Source of the DNA: an uncultured Muribaculum sp. | Lineage (GTDB): Bacteria; Bacteroidota; Bacteroidia; Bacteroidales; Muribaculaceae | Reading direction: 5' to 3' | Length of the DNA stretch: 38,703 nucleotides | NCBI GenBank assembly: GCA_910589555.1 | Contig: CAJUTE010000026.1 | Location: 1 to 38,703, forward strand | Part shown: piece after piece, positions 1 through 7,913 of the stretch | Position numbering within the stretch: position 1 is the first letter of the stretch | How the letters are laid out: every line of letters starts with the position of its first letter | Position numbers and translations under genes: made by a program | The notes under the pieces: generated by a model | The model's input: only the letters and a program-made list of their open reading frames with translations | What the model was told of the DNA's origin: nothing | Database searches by the model: none

Positions 1-193
1 CGACAGCGGAAGCAGATGGAGTCGCCCGAAGTTACACTTCGCTAAGTTTCAGGAATTGAACTGGAAGACTGCTTGAAATTGGCTAAGCGCGCATGCCACC
101 AACACGAAGCCGCTGTCATTGCCTGGTCCGAGGATTCCGTCATATCAATGTCATATCTAAAAATTTTAAAGCCATGAAATTCTTATTAAAAAC

Positions 194-224
194 TTGCTAT
201 GTATTGATAATTTGGCTATTTTTG
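194..224 (+). promoter_or_regulatory. Candidate promoter without an obvious gene
   Basis: TATTTTTG at 217-224 matches the Bacteroidota -7 box TAnnTTTG, with TTG at 194-196 twenty bases upstream. No open frame of note follows; an imperfect hairpin (about 318-343) lies roughly 100 bases downstream. This may be a chance match in AT-rich sequence. Confidence 0.3.
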
Positions 225-475
225 CCGAAGATTCGTCCACCGACTCTAAGATTACAAGTGCAGAGGCACGAGCTAAACCAGCAGAAGTCCGAGGGGAAAG
301 ATGGGCGGGAAATAAAATAAAAAAAGGCGTTTACAATGACGCTTTGTTCTTGACAGTTTGAAACTTCGCAACTTTCTTATTCGTAGTCAGGAATAGAGCA
401 ATTGTAGATGTTCATGGGTATGCACCAATTCACAGCGCTATTTCATTATAGTGCTCAATGTGTTTATGCATATTT

Positions 476-564
476 GCGTGGGCTTCTGCATTTGCTCGTT
501 CAACTACGAAGGGCAATGCGAAGGCCTCAAACTGTGGAACGAGCAAATAGTATGGTTCCCACGC
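476..564. repeat. Bipartite long inverted repeat
   Basis: Outer arms GCGTGGG (476-482) and CCCACGC (558-564) and inner 12-bp arms ATTTGCTCGTTC (490-501) and GAACGAGCAAAT (537-548) are all perfect complements, separated by internal loops of 7 and 9 bases and a 35-base apical loop. It reads as a long hairpin with no coding content. Confidence 0.6.
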
Positions 565-713
565 TTTTCATTTTTAATCCCAAGTTGGGGACGCTTGGAT
601 GTAGTTACATGGACTATAAAATTTTATTGCTGTCCGATAAAATTGGATAGTAATTGGGGTAATAAATCCGGATGGATCGAGCTAAGTGCCGACAGGCACA
701 GGTCTGTCACTAT

Positions 714-739
714 CCCCGACTGAGCGAGCGAAGTCGGGG
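714..739. repeat. GC-rich hairpin
   Basis: CCCCGACT (714-721) and AGTCGGGG (732-739) are perfect arms around a 10-base loop of GAGC/GAGC-like sequence. A second short hairpin, GCCCC/GGGGC, follows at 763-776, and GACAG/CTGTC precedes at 691-708. They resemble REP-type intergenic palindromes. Confidence 0.5.
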
Positions 740-804
740 CACGGGCGGTATACCCACCACGAGCCCCGGGCGGGGCGAGTCTGTTGTAGGAATATAGGCT
801 ATAC

Positions 805-923
805 GGTGTTGATTGGTGGACATCTTCGATGTCCATTCATTTGGTACACATTACACCGCACCTCGGCTCACGCCTCGTGGCGGTGCTTAAATTATTTCGC
901 CGATTCTCGGCTATATGTCCATG
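805..923 (+). repeat. Dispersed hairpin element, copy A
   Basis: Aligns over its whole length with the reverse complement of 24365-24480. Its centre is a hairpin at 854-885: CACCG-CAC pairs with GTG-G-CGGTG around a loop reading CTCGGCTNNCGCCTC. In copy B the second pair of the stem is T-A instead of A-T, so the pairing is conserved while the bases change. The 3' part GCTTAAATTATTT is shared as well. Confidence 0.6.
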
Positions 924-1027
924 TTCAGAAAAGCACAGGTAATCCATTGTATAATTGAGAGATACGCTGATTGCCAATATTTTTATCGGACACCAATGAT
1001 AAAATTTCGGTAGATTTCCGGCTGGCA

Positions 1028-1063
1028 TAAAAAAACGGGCATGAGATTGGATTCCCATGCCCG
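1028..1063 (-). terminator. Rho-independent terminator of the amylase gene
   Basis: On the minus strand CGGGCATG pairs with CATGCCCG (1063-1056 with 1043-1036) and is followed by seven T. It lies 27 bases past the amylase stop codon. Confidence 0.85.
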
Positions 1064-1089
1064 ATGAAAAAGTGTGTTTTCAGCAGTGT

Positions 1090-3609
1090 TTATTTCACCT
1101 GCACTTTCACAGGCGTTCCGTCAACAACTGCCACATATATACCGGGCAGAAGCCCCTCCGTACGATTCATGTGCACACCTGAAATGGTGTAGATTTCAAT
1201 GGTGTTGTATTCTCCCAAAACAGTGATCATGCCTTCGCCGCCGAGCACTTCGACCGCGTCCGATCCCTCAGTAATGACGTCGTCAATCCCTGAGACATCA
1301 AAAGTGCCGAATATCGCGAATGCTCCTGCGGGAAGAGTGACTTTGCTGCCGGTCAATGACGGTGTGACACCATAGCTCGACAGCACGAGATTGTAGGATG
1401 ATGCGCTCTTGGAGAATGGCACTTCGATAGAAGCATCTCCGGCGACAGCGGGATTGACCACGCAATACAGTTCAGAAGCACCGTCGACCAATTTTATGCT
1501 GAATGACGGAAGCCATGTCGAAGATGTGGTCTTGCAATTCATCACCACGCTTGACGAGTTGGAGAAAAGACGCGGCGAATTGGCACGAATGCCATTCAGC
1601 TTTGAATAAATCTCTTTTAGAGCGGCACGGTATTCGTTGTCAAGATATGACCACACCACTTTCTTGTTTCCGGTATCATTTCCGCTGCCATCGGCATTCT
1701 TTGTGGTTTGGTCAGCTCCAAATTCCTGGAATTGCCATATCATGTGAGCTCCGGGAGCCATAAGCATCATCGCAGCCACTGAGCCAAGACGGCACATGGT
1801 CATAGGAATGTTCCCGGCAATTCCTTCAGCACCATGTTTGCTCACCTTGAATGCCATTCTCTCCTCGTCATGGCTCTCGGCGTAGGACACGGTAGATCCG
1901 ATTGTGCGGGAATCATCGGGAGCATAAAAACGGTTCAGGTCGCAATCCTTTGCCCAGCCCATGGCAAACTGGCATGAGGCATTGTTGATGTTAGCCCAGT
2001 TCAATTCGCCGTCGGCAGCCATCTCATTCTCCTCTATTGCTCCGGCAAGATTTTCATTGATGAAATAAGCATCGGGGTTCACCTCTTTCATCGCCGCGTG
2101 AAGCTCCTTCATCCTTGCCACACGTGTCGCGTTATAGGCATTGGTCTTGTCTTCGGTCACGCCCGACCATGTGTTTGTCGCGGCATTATAGACCGCTCCG
2201 TAGCTTGAATCATTGCCAAGACCTTTCACCAAGTCGAAGCGGAAACCGTCGACATTATAAGCCGTCATCCAATATTTAAGCACATCCTTGAATTGCTTCT
2301 GAACGAGCGGATTCTCCTGCTTCCAGTCATTAAGCACGCTATAGGAATGAGGAGCCGAAGCATTGTAGAACGGATTTTTTGCGGCGGCATACATCTGATA
2401 CCACGGATGAAGTCCGGCGGTCTGATTGAATACCACGTCAAGAATCACGGCTATCCCCTCACCATGCGCGGCATCGATCAACCGGCGATACGCGTCGGGA
2501 GTTCCGTAAGCCTTGTCAGGGGCGAAATAGAAGTTAGGGTTGTATCCCCATGAGAGGTTTCCGTCAAACTCCATGATCGGCAACAGTTCAATGGCATTAA
2601 TGCCAAGCGACTTGAGGTAAGGCAGCTTTTCAATCACACCTTCAACAGTTCCATTTCCGTTGGCGGCGCCTTCGGTTCCGGTGAAATCTCTTATCAGCAA
2701 CTCATATATGACAAGCTGTTCAGGCTCAACGCCACGGAAATTCTTAACCTTCCAGTCATATTTGTCCAGCGATGTATTATATACCGCTATCATCGTTTCA
2801 CTCACATGGTCGATGGGATAAGCAGGCATATTCGGGAATACCGAGCTCGGGATATATTTGTCATTATTGGGGTCAAGCACCAGTCGGGCGTATGGATCAC
2901 CGACTCTCAATGTCTCATCAACGACAAAATAATACAGATAGTCAGTGTTTTCGGCAAGTCCATCCACGCTCCACCAAAAGTAGCGCGCTCCTTCATAATC
3001 CTGATAGTAGGTGTTCTCTTCGGGGCGATAGTCGAGCCATGAACCCACGAGATTCACTTTATTCTTATCGGGAGCGGCGAGGCAGAATATAGTTTTCCCA
3101 CCGGAGGTTCTCACCGGTCCCATCTGCGGTATGCCACCGGGATAATCCATCGCTACCGGATCCTTATATTCCACAGGGTTCTCACCTTCTGCATATACGG
3201 GAACAAGAATATTGGAGGTTTGTTTTGTGCCTGTTGAATTACGGAACACAAATGCAAGTTCTTTCACAGTCTCTCCGCTCTTCAATCCATAATATTCGGT
3301 GAGGTTTGAGAGGGTCAGCGTCCACACATTGGGGCTCACATAGCTTAACTTGTATTTAGCATCATTAGTGCCCCACTTTGGAGCATACTTCCAGTCGGAC
3401 TCGCCCTTCAATATAACACCGGTATGAGCATACACCGAACTTGTCGCTGTCATCCCTGCCAAAGGTGTTCCGGCGGCATTGAATGTGATTACAATAGGAG
3501 AACTATTCTGATAAATAGTTTTTGGCGATGTAGTTACAGTCTGAGCCATGACAGTGGCGCAACACCATGCCAGAACAATCGCCATGAAAAAAGTGAAAAG
3601 TTTCTTCAT
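1090..3609 (-). CDS. Secreted GH13 alpha-amylase-family glycoside hydrolase
   Basis: Protein of 839 residues that should cleave alpha-1,4 and/or alpha-1,6 glucans outside the cytoplasm. I start it at the ATG giving MKKLFTFF, a typical signal peptide (cleavage near residue 22); an upstream TTG would only add six residues. Two beta-rich domains fill residues 25-290. The GH13 barrel follows, with region I DVVFNQ (391-396), nucleophile D459 in GFRFDL, acid/base E519 in INENL, and D581 in ESHDEER. Region I carries Gln where most GH13 enzymes have His. The last 60 residues (VDG, LPGIY, VKVQVK pattern) resemble a type IX secretion sorting domain, suggesting surface export. No SusC/SusD genes are adjacent, so it is not in a classical starch locus. 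Substrate specificity (amylase, pullulanase or neopullulanase) cannot be fixed from motifs. Confidence 0.9.
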   Translation of the reverse strand: MKKLFTFFMAIVLAWCCATVMAQTVTTSPKTIYQNSSPIVITFNAAGTPLAGMTATSSVYAHTGVILKGESDWKYAPKWGTNDAKYKLSYVSPNVWTLTLSNLTEYYGLKSGETVKELAFVFRNSTGTKQTSNILVPVYAEGENPVEYKDPVAMDYPGGIPQMGPVRTSGGKTIFCLAAPDKNKVNLVGSWLDYRPEENTYYQDYEGARYFWWSVDGLAENTDYLYYFVVDETLRVGDPYARLVLDPNNDKYIPSSVFPNMPAYPIDHVSETMIAVYNTSLDKYDWKVKNFRGVEPEQLVIYELLIRDFTGTEGAANGNGTVEGVIEKLPYLKSLGINAIELLPIMEFDGNLSWGYNPNFYFAPDKAYGTPDAYRRLIDAAHGEGIAVILDVVFNQTAGLHPWYQMYAAAKNPFYNASAPHSYSVLNDWKQENPLVQKQFKDVLKYWMTAYNVDGFRFDLVKGLGNDSSYGAVYNAATNTWSGVTEDKTNAYNATRVARMKELHAAMKEVNPDAYFINENLAGAIEENEMAADGELNWANINNASCQFAMGWAKDCDLNRFYAPDDSRTIGSTVSYAESHDEERMAFKVSKHGAEGIAGNIPMTMCRLGSVAAMMLMAPGAHMIWQFQEFGADQTTKNADGSGNDTGNKKVVWSYLDNEYRAALKEIYSKLNGIRANSPRLFSNSSSVVMNCKTTSSTWLPSFSIKLVDGASELYCVVNPAVAGDASIEVPFSKSASSYNLVLSSYGVTPSLTGSKVTLPAGAFAIFGTFDVSGIDDVITEGSDAVEVLGGEGMITVLGEYNTIEIYTISGVHMNRTEGLLPGIYVAVVDGTPVKVQVK

Positions 3610-3630
3610 ATAAACGCTATAAAACAATTA

Positions 3631-3685
3631 TAAAAAAAATCGTCAATTTGCAGTGACAAACTATCAATTTGCAAATTTGACGATT
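3631..3685 (-). terminator. Hairpin with U-tract between PH-like gene and amylase gene
   Basis: On the minus strand a 15-bp stem (3685-3670 with 3652-3638, one bulged A) is followed by eight T. It begins about 50 bases after the stop of the PH-like gene and ends only about 22 bases before the amylase ATG. It is either that gene's terminator or a leader attenuator of the amylase. Confidence 0.7.
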
Positions 3686-3734
3686 CTTTTTCTAATACGC
3701 AACACGTAGAGGAGTGTTTTAAAACATAAGTCCG

Positions 3735-4214
3735 TTATTTTGCTATCTTTGAAGATATATAATCAACCATTTCATCAGGATTTTCGCATCCGACCACATA
3801 TTTGTCGCCGTTGTCGAGGTGAATTATAAAACAATCTGACGACTTGCCATAATAAGCAACATATCGTCCTACATCGCCCTCTTTAAAGATACCCCAATAG
3901 CCCATAAATCCACCGGAACCGAAAATGCGTATGCTACCCATCGTAGGAATGAAACGCTCCACTTTCACGATGCACCGCATCGGTATTGAATGCCTCTTCA
4001 GTGGGCTATGCACCAATACACCCTCTTCTTGTGCCGAAATAGAGACTGGGCAATAAAATAATGAGACTATAAGAAGAACCGCTATAATAGTGACAAGCAA
4101 CGCAAACTTATGTGGATTTCCATAAGTGGCATACAATCCATACAGCAACAATGCCATAGCAACTATGGTCATAATGGTCGAAAATAAACTCAATTTCACA
4201 CGTGCTTTCATCAT
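3735..4214 (-). CDS. Small membrane protein with a PH-like domain
   Basis: Protein of 159 residues beginning MMKARVKLSLF; ATG at 4214 (or the next codon at 4211). The frame stays open upstream, but that stretch overlaps the divergent yhcG gene and has no protein-like features. Two hydrophobic helices (about residues 8-28 and 35-53) precede a soluble domain with the pattern RIFGSGGFMGYWG ... YVVGCENPDEMVDYI, typical of bacterial PH-like domain proteins of Bacteroidota that follow two transmembrane helices. The cellular role of these proteins is unknown. It stands alone, divergent from yhcG across about 100 bases, and is followed by a terminator-like hairpin. Confidence 0.7.
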   Translation of the reverse strand: MMKARVKLSLFSTIMTIVAMALLLYGLYATYGNPHKFALLVTIIAVLLIVSLFYCPVSISAQEEGVLVHSPLKRHSIPMRCIVKVERFIPTMGSIRIFGSGGFMGYWGIFKEGDVGRYVAYYGKSSDCFIIHLDNGDKYVVGCENPDEMVDYISSKIAK

Positions 4215-4291
4215 TATGTCAATATTAAAAAATGTATATGCTAAATTAGCAATAAATACAAACAATTCAAACGATTTTACGCGAAAATTTG

Positions 4292-4299
4292 TATTTTTG
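4292..4299 (+). promoter_or_regulatory. -7 box for yhcG-like gene
   Basis: TATTTTTG is a perfect TAnnTTTG box 18 bases before the chosen ATG. No good -33 TTTG is visible. It supports the start at 4318 and excludes longer starts further upstream. Confidence 0.55.
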
Positions 4300-4317
4300 C
4301 ATAAAATACGCTTGCAA

Positions 4318-5385
4318 ATGAATAGAACAGAAATTGACAATAATTCTGAAGAAATTCTATATAATGACATTTGTTCTGTTATAGAACATACCCGATATCG
4401 TGTGGCTGTATATGTGAACTCAGAGGCATCACTGATGAATTGGCATATCGGCAAACGTATTAAAGAGGATGTGTTATACAACAAGAGGGCTGATTACGGA
4501 AAAGAAATATTGAAACGCCTCTCACAAAAACTCATAGAGAAATACGGAAACGGTTGGGGGTTCCAAAAACTTCAACATTGTGTACGCGCCGCGTACATTT
4601 TCTCCGAGGATGAAATTTTGTACGCAGTACGTACACAATTAAGCTGGACTCATTTGCGCTCTCTCATGGCTATTGAAGACAGCCTTGCCCGACAATTCTA
4701 TATGGAAATGTGTCGTTTAGAAAAATGGACCACACGCACCCTTGACGAGAAAATTGATGGACGGATGTACGAACGCACGGCAATTAGCAGAAAGCCTGAG
4801 GATGTGATAAAAGCGGAATTAGGGAAAGTTAGAGAAAACAATTCATTGCAACCGGATTTGGTATTCAGGAGCAGCTATTTTCTTGATATGCTTGGATTGC
4901 CTGATGTTTTCAGTGAAAATGATTTAGAATCTGCTATAATAAGCCAAATTCAAAATTTCTTGAAAGAGTTTGGATCTGATTTTGCTTTCGTCGACCGACA
5001 GAAGCGGATTACGGTTGACGGGACAGACTATCATCTCGATTTATTATTCTATCACCGAGGTTTAAGGAGACTTGTTGCTATCGATCTTAAACTTGGACGT
5101 TTTAAGCCTGCTCATGAAGGTCAAATGCTGCTATATCTCAGATATTTGAATCGCCATGATCGCAAAGAGGGCGAAGAATCGCCTATAGGACTTATTTTAT
5201 GTTCTGAAGGAAACACAGAGCATATTGAATATCTAATGCTTGACGATGAGTCACCTGTTAAAGTAGCACAGTATTTTACAAAATTACCAGATAAAAAATT
5301 ATTGGCTGAAAAACTACAACGTGCCATATCTATAGCAAAAGAATATTATCGCACCAAGCAATCAGATTCCGATAATCAGAAATAA
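4318..5385 (+). CDS. YhcG/DUF1016-family PD-(D/E)XK nuclease-like protein
   Basis: Protein of 355 residues, the usual length for the family. The N-terminal half (about 10-150; motifs YGKEILKRLS and LSWTHLR) is the DUF1016 N-domain. The C-terminal half holds a PD-(D/E)XK fold: E204 in ENDLESAI, D241 in YHLDLLF, D256 and K258 in AIDLKLG, Q269 in EGQMLLYL. The catalytic set therefore looks intact. Family members are presumed DNA or RNA endonucleases and often sit near restriction-modification or mobile genes, but none is adjacent here. The gene is visibly richer in A and T than neighbouring genes, which suggests acquisition. Its 3' end converges on the TonB receptor with a 33-base gap. Family assignment is firm; function is not. 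Confidence 0.85.
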   Translation: MNRTEIDNNSEEILYNDICSVIEHTRYRVAVYVNSEASLMNWHIGKRIKEDVLYNKRADYGKEILKRLSQKLIEKYGNGWGFQKLQHCVRAAYIFSEDEILYAVRTQLSWTHLRSLMAIEDSLARQFYMEMCRLEKWTTRTLDEKIDGRMYERTAISRKPEDVIKAELGKVRENNSLQPDLVFRSSYFLDMLGLPDVFSENDLESAIISQIQNFLKEFGSDFAFVDRQKRITVDGTDYHLDLLFYHRGLRRLVAIDLKLGRFKPAHEGQMLLYLRYLNRHDRKEGEESPIGLILCSEGNTEHIEYLMLDDESPVKVAQYFTKLPDKKLLAEKLQRAISIAKEYYRTKQSDSDNQK

Positions 5386-5418
5386 TAATTTTATGCGGAA
5401 TATTTTTATGGATTTGGA

Positions 5419-7821
5419 TTAAAAATCTATAGTAAGTGAGACATTGATTTGACGGCGGGTAAGATAATTAGGGACGGCATACTGCACATCGTTCACATCG
5501 GTTACCCAATAATAGCTGCTTACATTGGAAATGTCAAACAGATTGAAGCAATCCACTCCCAACCACACAGATTTCAAGAATCGGTATATTCCGCCCCGTG
5601 TTTCACCCTCTTTGAGCGACGGCAGAAGAGCATAGGACAACCCTATGTCGACGCGCTTATATGCCGGCGTGCGGAAATATCCTTTATCTCGCGAGCTGTG
5701 AGGGGCTGTGGTTGGAAGACCATCGGAAAACACTCCACGCAAATTCAATTTCAACCTTGGGAACTTAGGGAAATAATCGGTGAAATACATCGCAAAACTA
5801 TATCGGCGATCGTTAGGACGAGGGACTTTGACGCCATTGAGAGTTTCCTGCGTTTTCATCAGCGAGAAACTGATCCAGGAATCGCTGCCGGGCACAAATT
5901 GCCCAAACAGTTTGAAATCTACCCCGGCGGCAAATCCCGATGAGCTGTTGATGCCGTCATATACTATTTTAAGGTTATCCACCTCATAAGGAATGAGGTT
6001 GGAAAGAGCTTTATAATAGGCTTCGCCTGACAACTTGAACGGGCGGTTGAGCATCCGGAATGTATAGTCGGCTCCGAGTATAAATTGCCAACTGCGTTGC
6101 GATTTTATCTCATTGTTAAGCTCAATCACTGTTCCATTTTCCACAGGGCGTCGGAACTCCTTGTAGAATGGCGACTGATAATATAATCCTGTAGCAAATC
6201 GGAACACCCATCGGTCAGCCTTAGCAGGAATATATGACACGCTGATGCGCGGGCTGAACAGGAATTCCTTATTAAAATCCCAATAGGAAAGCCTCACACC
6301 ACCGTTCACGGCAAAATAACCCTTAGAGGAATTCAACCGATAACTGTCCTGAAGAAACGCGCTAAAACGATTGGATGACAAGTCTTGTCGTGACGTGAGC
6401 AAATATATCATCTCAAGCGACTCGCCGCCTGAGGGCAATGAGAATCCGGCAGAATCGCGTAATTCCCATTCTCTTGACCGTTCATAAATATTTTCTCGTT
6501 TATATGTGAGTCCGTAAGACAGGTTGTGGGAGTTCAATCCCGAATTTCCTCTTAACGCCAATGAGAATACAGAAGCCTTTATGCGGTTTCGTGCATGCTC
6601 GTGATAGCGCCCCACTCCGAGCTCGCCGCCGACACCATCCTCTCCTGTCGTTCCGGCTTGGTCGAGCCAGTATTCCCCCGAAATATCATAGGTAACCAGC
6701 TCATTAGTGAGATATCCTGAGGCAAGGAGTGTAAAGTCATTGGCTTTGTTTGGACGGAATTGAAGAGCCATGGCTCCGAAATAGGTCTCAAACTTATCCT
6801 TTTCCTTTCCGTCGAAATAGACAGTGAATTGCTTGGCATCTTCCGCCGTTCCGAAATTCGTAGTGCGGTTGACAGGTGTGAATTTATAATTATTGATGGC
6901 TATATTTCCCAAGAACGAGGCTTTCCATTTAGAATTGAGCCGGTAGTTAAGATTGGTCTGATAGTCGAAAAAATTCGGGTCATACTCGCCTTTAGTCTCA
7001 AGCGAACTTAACACTGAGTTATTCCTTTTATAACGCAAGCCATGAAGTTGAGAAAAATGTTTTGAGCTCTGCCCCACCGAGAGATTAGCCCCCATCATAC
7101 TCATTCCAACCGAACCCTCAAACGCCTCAGGCTGGCGATAAGTTATATCGAGAACCGACGACATTTTATCGCTGTATTCAGCGGGGAATCCGCCTGTGGA
7201 GAATTCAATCCTATCCACCATTGCCGGATTGATCACACTCAATCCCTCCTGCTCGCCCGATGTGACGAGCAACGGACGATAAAGCTCAATGCCGTTTATA
7301 TACACGCTGTTTTCATCAAATGACCCTCCATGAACCGAATATTGCGACGACATCTCATTGGACGAACTTACTCCTGCCATAGTAGTGATCAGCGATTCGA
7401 CACTTCCGCCCGACACATCAGGGGAAAACTTATAGGAGCTTGCGCCGATAGTCTGCATTCCTCCCAATTGCTTCTTGAAGTCGCTCACTTCCACCTCGGC
7501 AAGTTCAGTGGTCTTATTCTGCAACTGCTGATTGACAATCACTTCCCCTTTTGCGTCTATCAATATGCGTTCAGCCTCCTTATAGCCAATACAAGAGAAG
7601 ATAATCTTTAAGGTATCTTGTTCGGCACACACAAGGGAATATTCCCCTTTAAGCCCGGTGGTAGTTCCGGTCACCGTGCCGGCTATACGAACAGTTACGA
7701 ATTCCAGCGGCTGATTGCTGCTGTCATATACTTTGCCATGTATCCTCACTTGAGAATATGCGGCAATAGAGCTCAATAATATCGTGAAAAGGAATATATG
7801 ACGTAATAATGATGGTCTCAT
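5419..7821 (-). CDS. TonB-dependent outer-membrane receptor with carboxypeptidase-like N-domain
   Basis: Protein of 800 residues. After a signal peptide (MRPSLLRHIFLF...AYSQ), residues 25-105 form a CarboxypepD_reg-like beta sandwich (GKVYDSSNQPLEFVTVRI). A plug domain follows (about 120-225; MAGVSS, YINGIEL, VDRIEFSTGGFPAEYSDKM), then a 22-strand-type barrel ending in INVSLTIDF with the terminal Phe typical of outer-membrane barrels. It should import an energised ligand across the outer membrane. There is no SusD partner, so glycan import through a SusCD pair is unlikely; iron complexes, cobalamin or peptides are alternatives. The length fits the CirA/FecA-like class rather than the longer SusC class. 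It is divergent from the next operon. Confidence 0.9.
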   Translation of the reverse strand: MRPSLLRHIFLFTILLSSIAAYSQVRIHGKVYDSSNQPLEFVTVRIAGTVTGTTTGLKGEYSLVCAEQDTLKIIFSCIGYKEAERILIDAKGEVIVNQQLQNKTTELAEVEVSDFKKQLGGMQTIGASSYKFSPDVSGGSVESLITTMAGVSSSNEMSSQYSVHGGSFDENSVYINGIELYRPLLVTSGEQEGLSVINPAMVDRIEFSTGGFPAEYSDKMSSVLDITYRQPEAFEGSVGMSMMGANLSVGQSSKHFSQLHGLRYKRNNSVLSSLETKGEYDPNFFDYQTNLNYRLNSKWKASFLGNIAINNYKFTPVNRTTNFGTAEDAKQFTVYFDGKEKDKFETYFGAMALQFRPNKANDFTLLASGYLTNELVTYDISGEYWLDQAGTTGEDGVGGELGVGRYHEHARNRIKASVFSLALRGNSGLNSHNLSYGLTYKRENIYERSREWELRDSAGFSLPSGGESLEMIYLLTSRQDLSSNRFSAFLQDSYRLNSSKGYFAVNGGVRLSYWDFNKEFLFSPRISVSYIPAKADRWVFRFATGLYYQSPFYKEFRRPVENGTVIELNNEIKSQRSWQFILGADYTFRMLNRPFKLSGEAYYKALSNLIPYEVDNLKIVYDGINSSSGFAAGVDFKLFGQFVPGSDSWISFSLMKTQETLNGVKVPRPNDRRYSFAMYFTDYFPKFPRLKLNLRGVFSDGLPTTAPHSSRDKGYFRTPAYKRVDIGLSYALLPSLKEGETRGGIYRFLKSVWLGVDCFNLFDISNVSSYYWVTDVNDVQYAVPNYLTRRQINVSLTIDF

Positions 7822-7856
7822 CGGTTATCGGATTATAAAGTTTAACGAAGAAATCA

Positions 7857-7886
7857 TTGCATTATTGCGATGATTGCGTAACTTTG
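7857..7886 (+). promoter_or_regulatory. Promoter of the acidic protein-rsmI operon
   Basis: TTG (7857-7859), 19 bases, TAACTTTG (7879-7886): a full Bacteroidota vegetative promoter. Transcription would begin near 7893, so the first usable start is the ATG at 7914 rather than the longer frame from 7857. Confidence 0.8.
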
Positions 7887-7913
7887 TGGCTTGACAAACC
7901 AGTATATATTCTC

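Larger units (their letters stand above)
619..1007. mobile_element. Candidate non-autonomous element with terminal inverted repeats
   Basis: The segment at 619-646, reverse complemented, matches 974-1007. The shared core is TTTTATCGGACA(G/C)CAAT, 18 of 19 positions, with CCAA on one side and AAAATTT on the other, separated by small indels. The roughly 330 bases between them carry no transposase and several hairpins, as expected for a MITE-like derivative of an insertion sequence. I see no clear target-site duplication, so the exact ends are uncertain. Confidence 0.45.
1..1089. other. Gene-free region rich in inverted repeats
   Basis: No open frame here has a recognisable product, start context or codon pattern of a gene. 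What it holds: an 8-bp closing inverted repeat (2-9 with 110-117) around the left edge, a candidate plus-strand promoter at 194-224, a hairpin at 434-455, a long bipartite inverted repeat at 476-564, a candidate miniature element at 619-1007 that itself contains short hairpins (691-708, 714-739, 763-776) and one copy of a dispersed hairpin element (805-923), and the amylase terminator at 1028-1063. This density of palindromes argues for mobile or RNA-level function rather than coding. Confidence 0.7.

Noticed and set aside
93..723. Several open frames of 75-90 codons in the left gene-free region
   Set aside because: They overlap palindromes, lack start context and show no protein-like composition or recognisable domain.
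4126..4317. N-terminal extension of the YhcG-like protein
   Set aside because: The extra residues overlap the divergent PH-like gene and lie upstream of the TAnnTTTG box; known family members begin near the residues encoded at 4318.
5419..7821. SusC of a polysaccharide utilisation locus together with the amylase
   Set aside because: The receptor is shorter than SusC, no SusD follows, and two unrelated genes separate it from the amylase.
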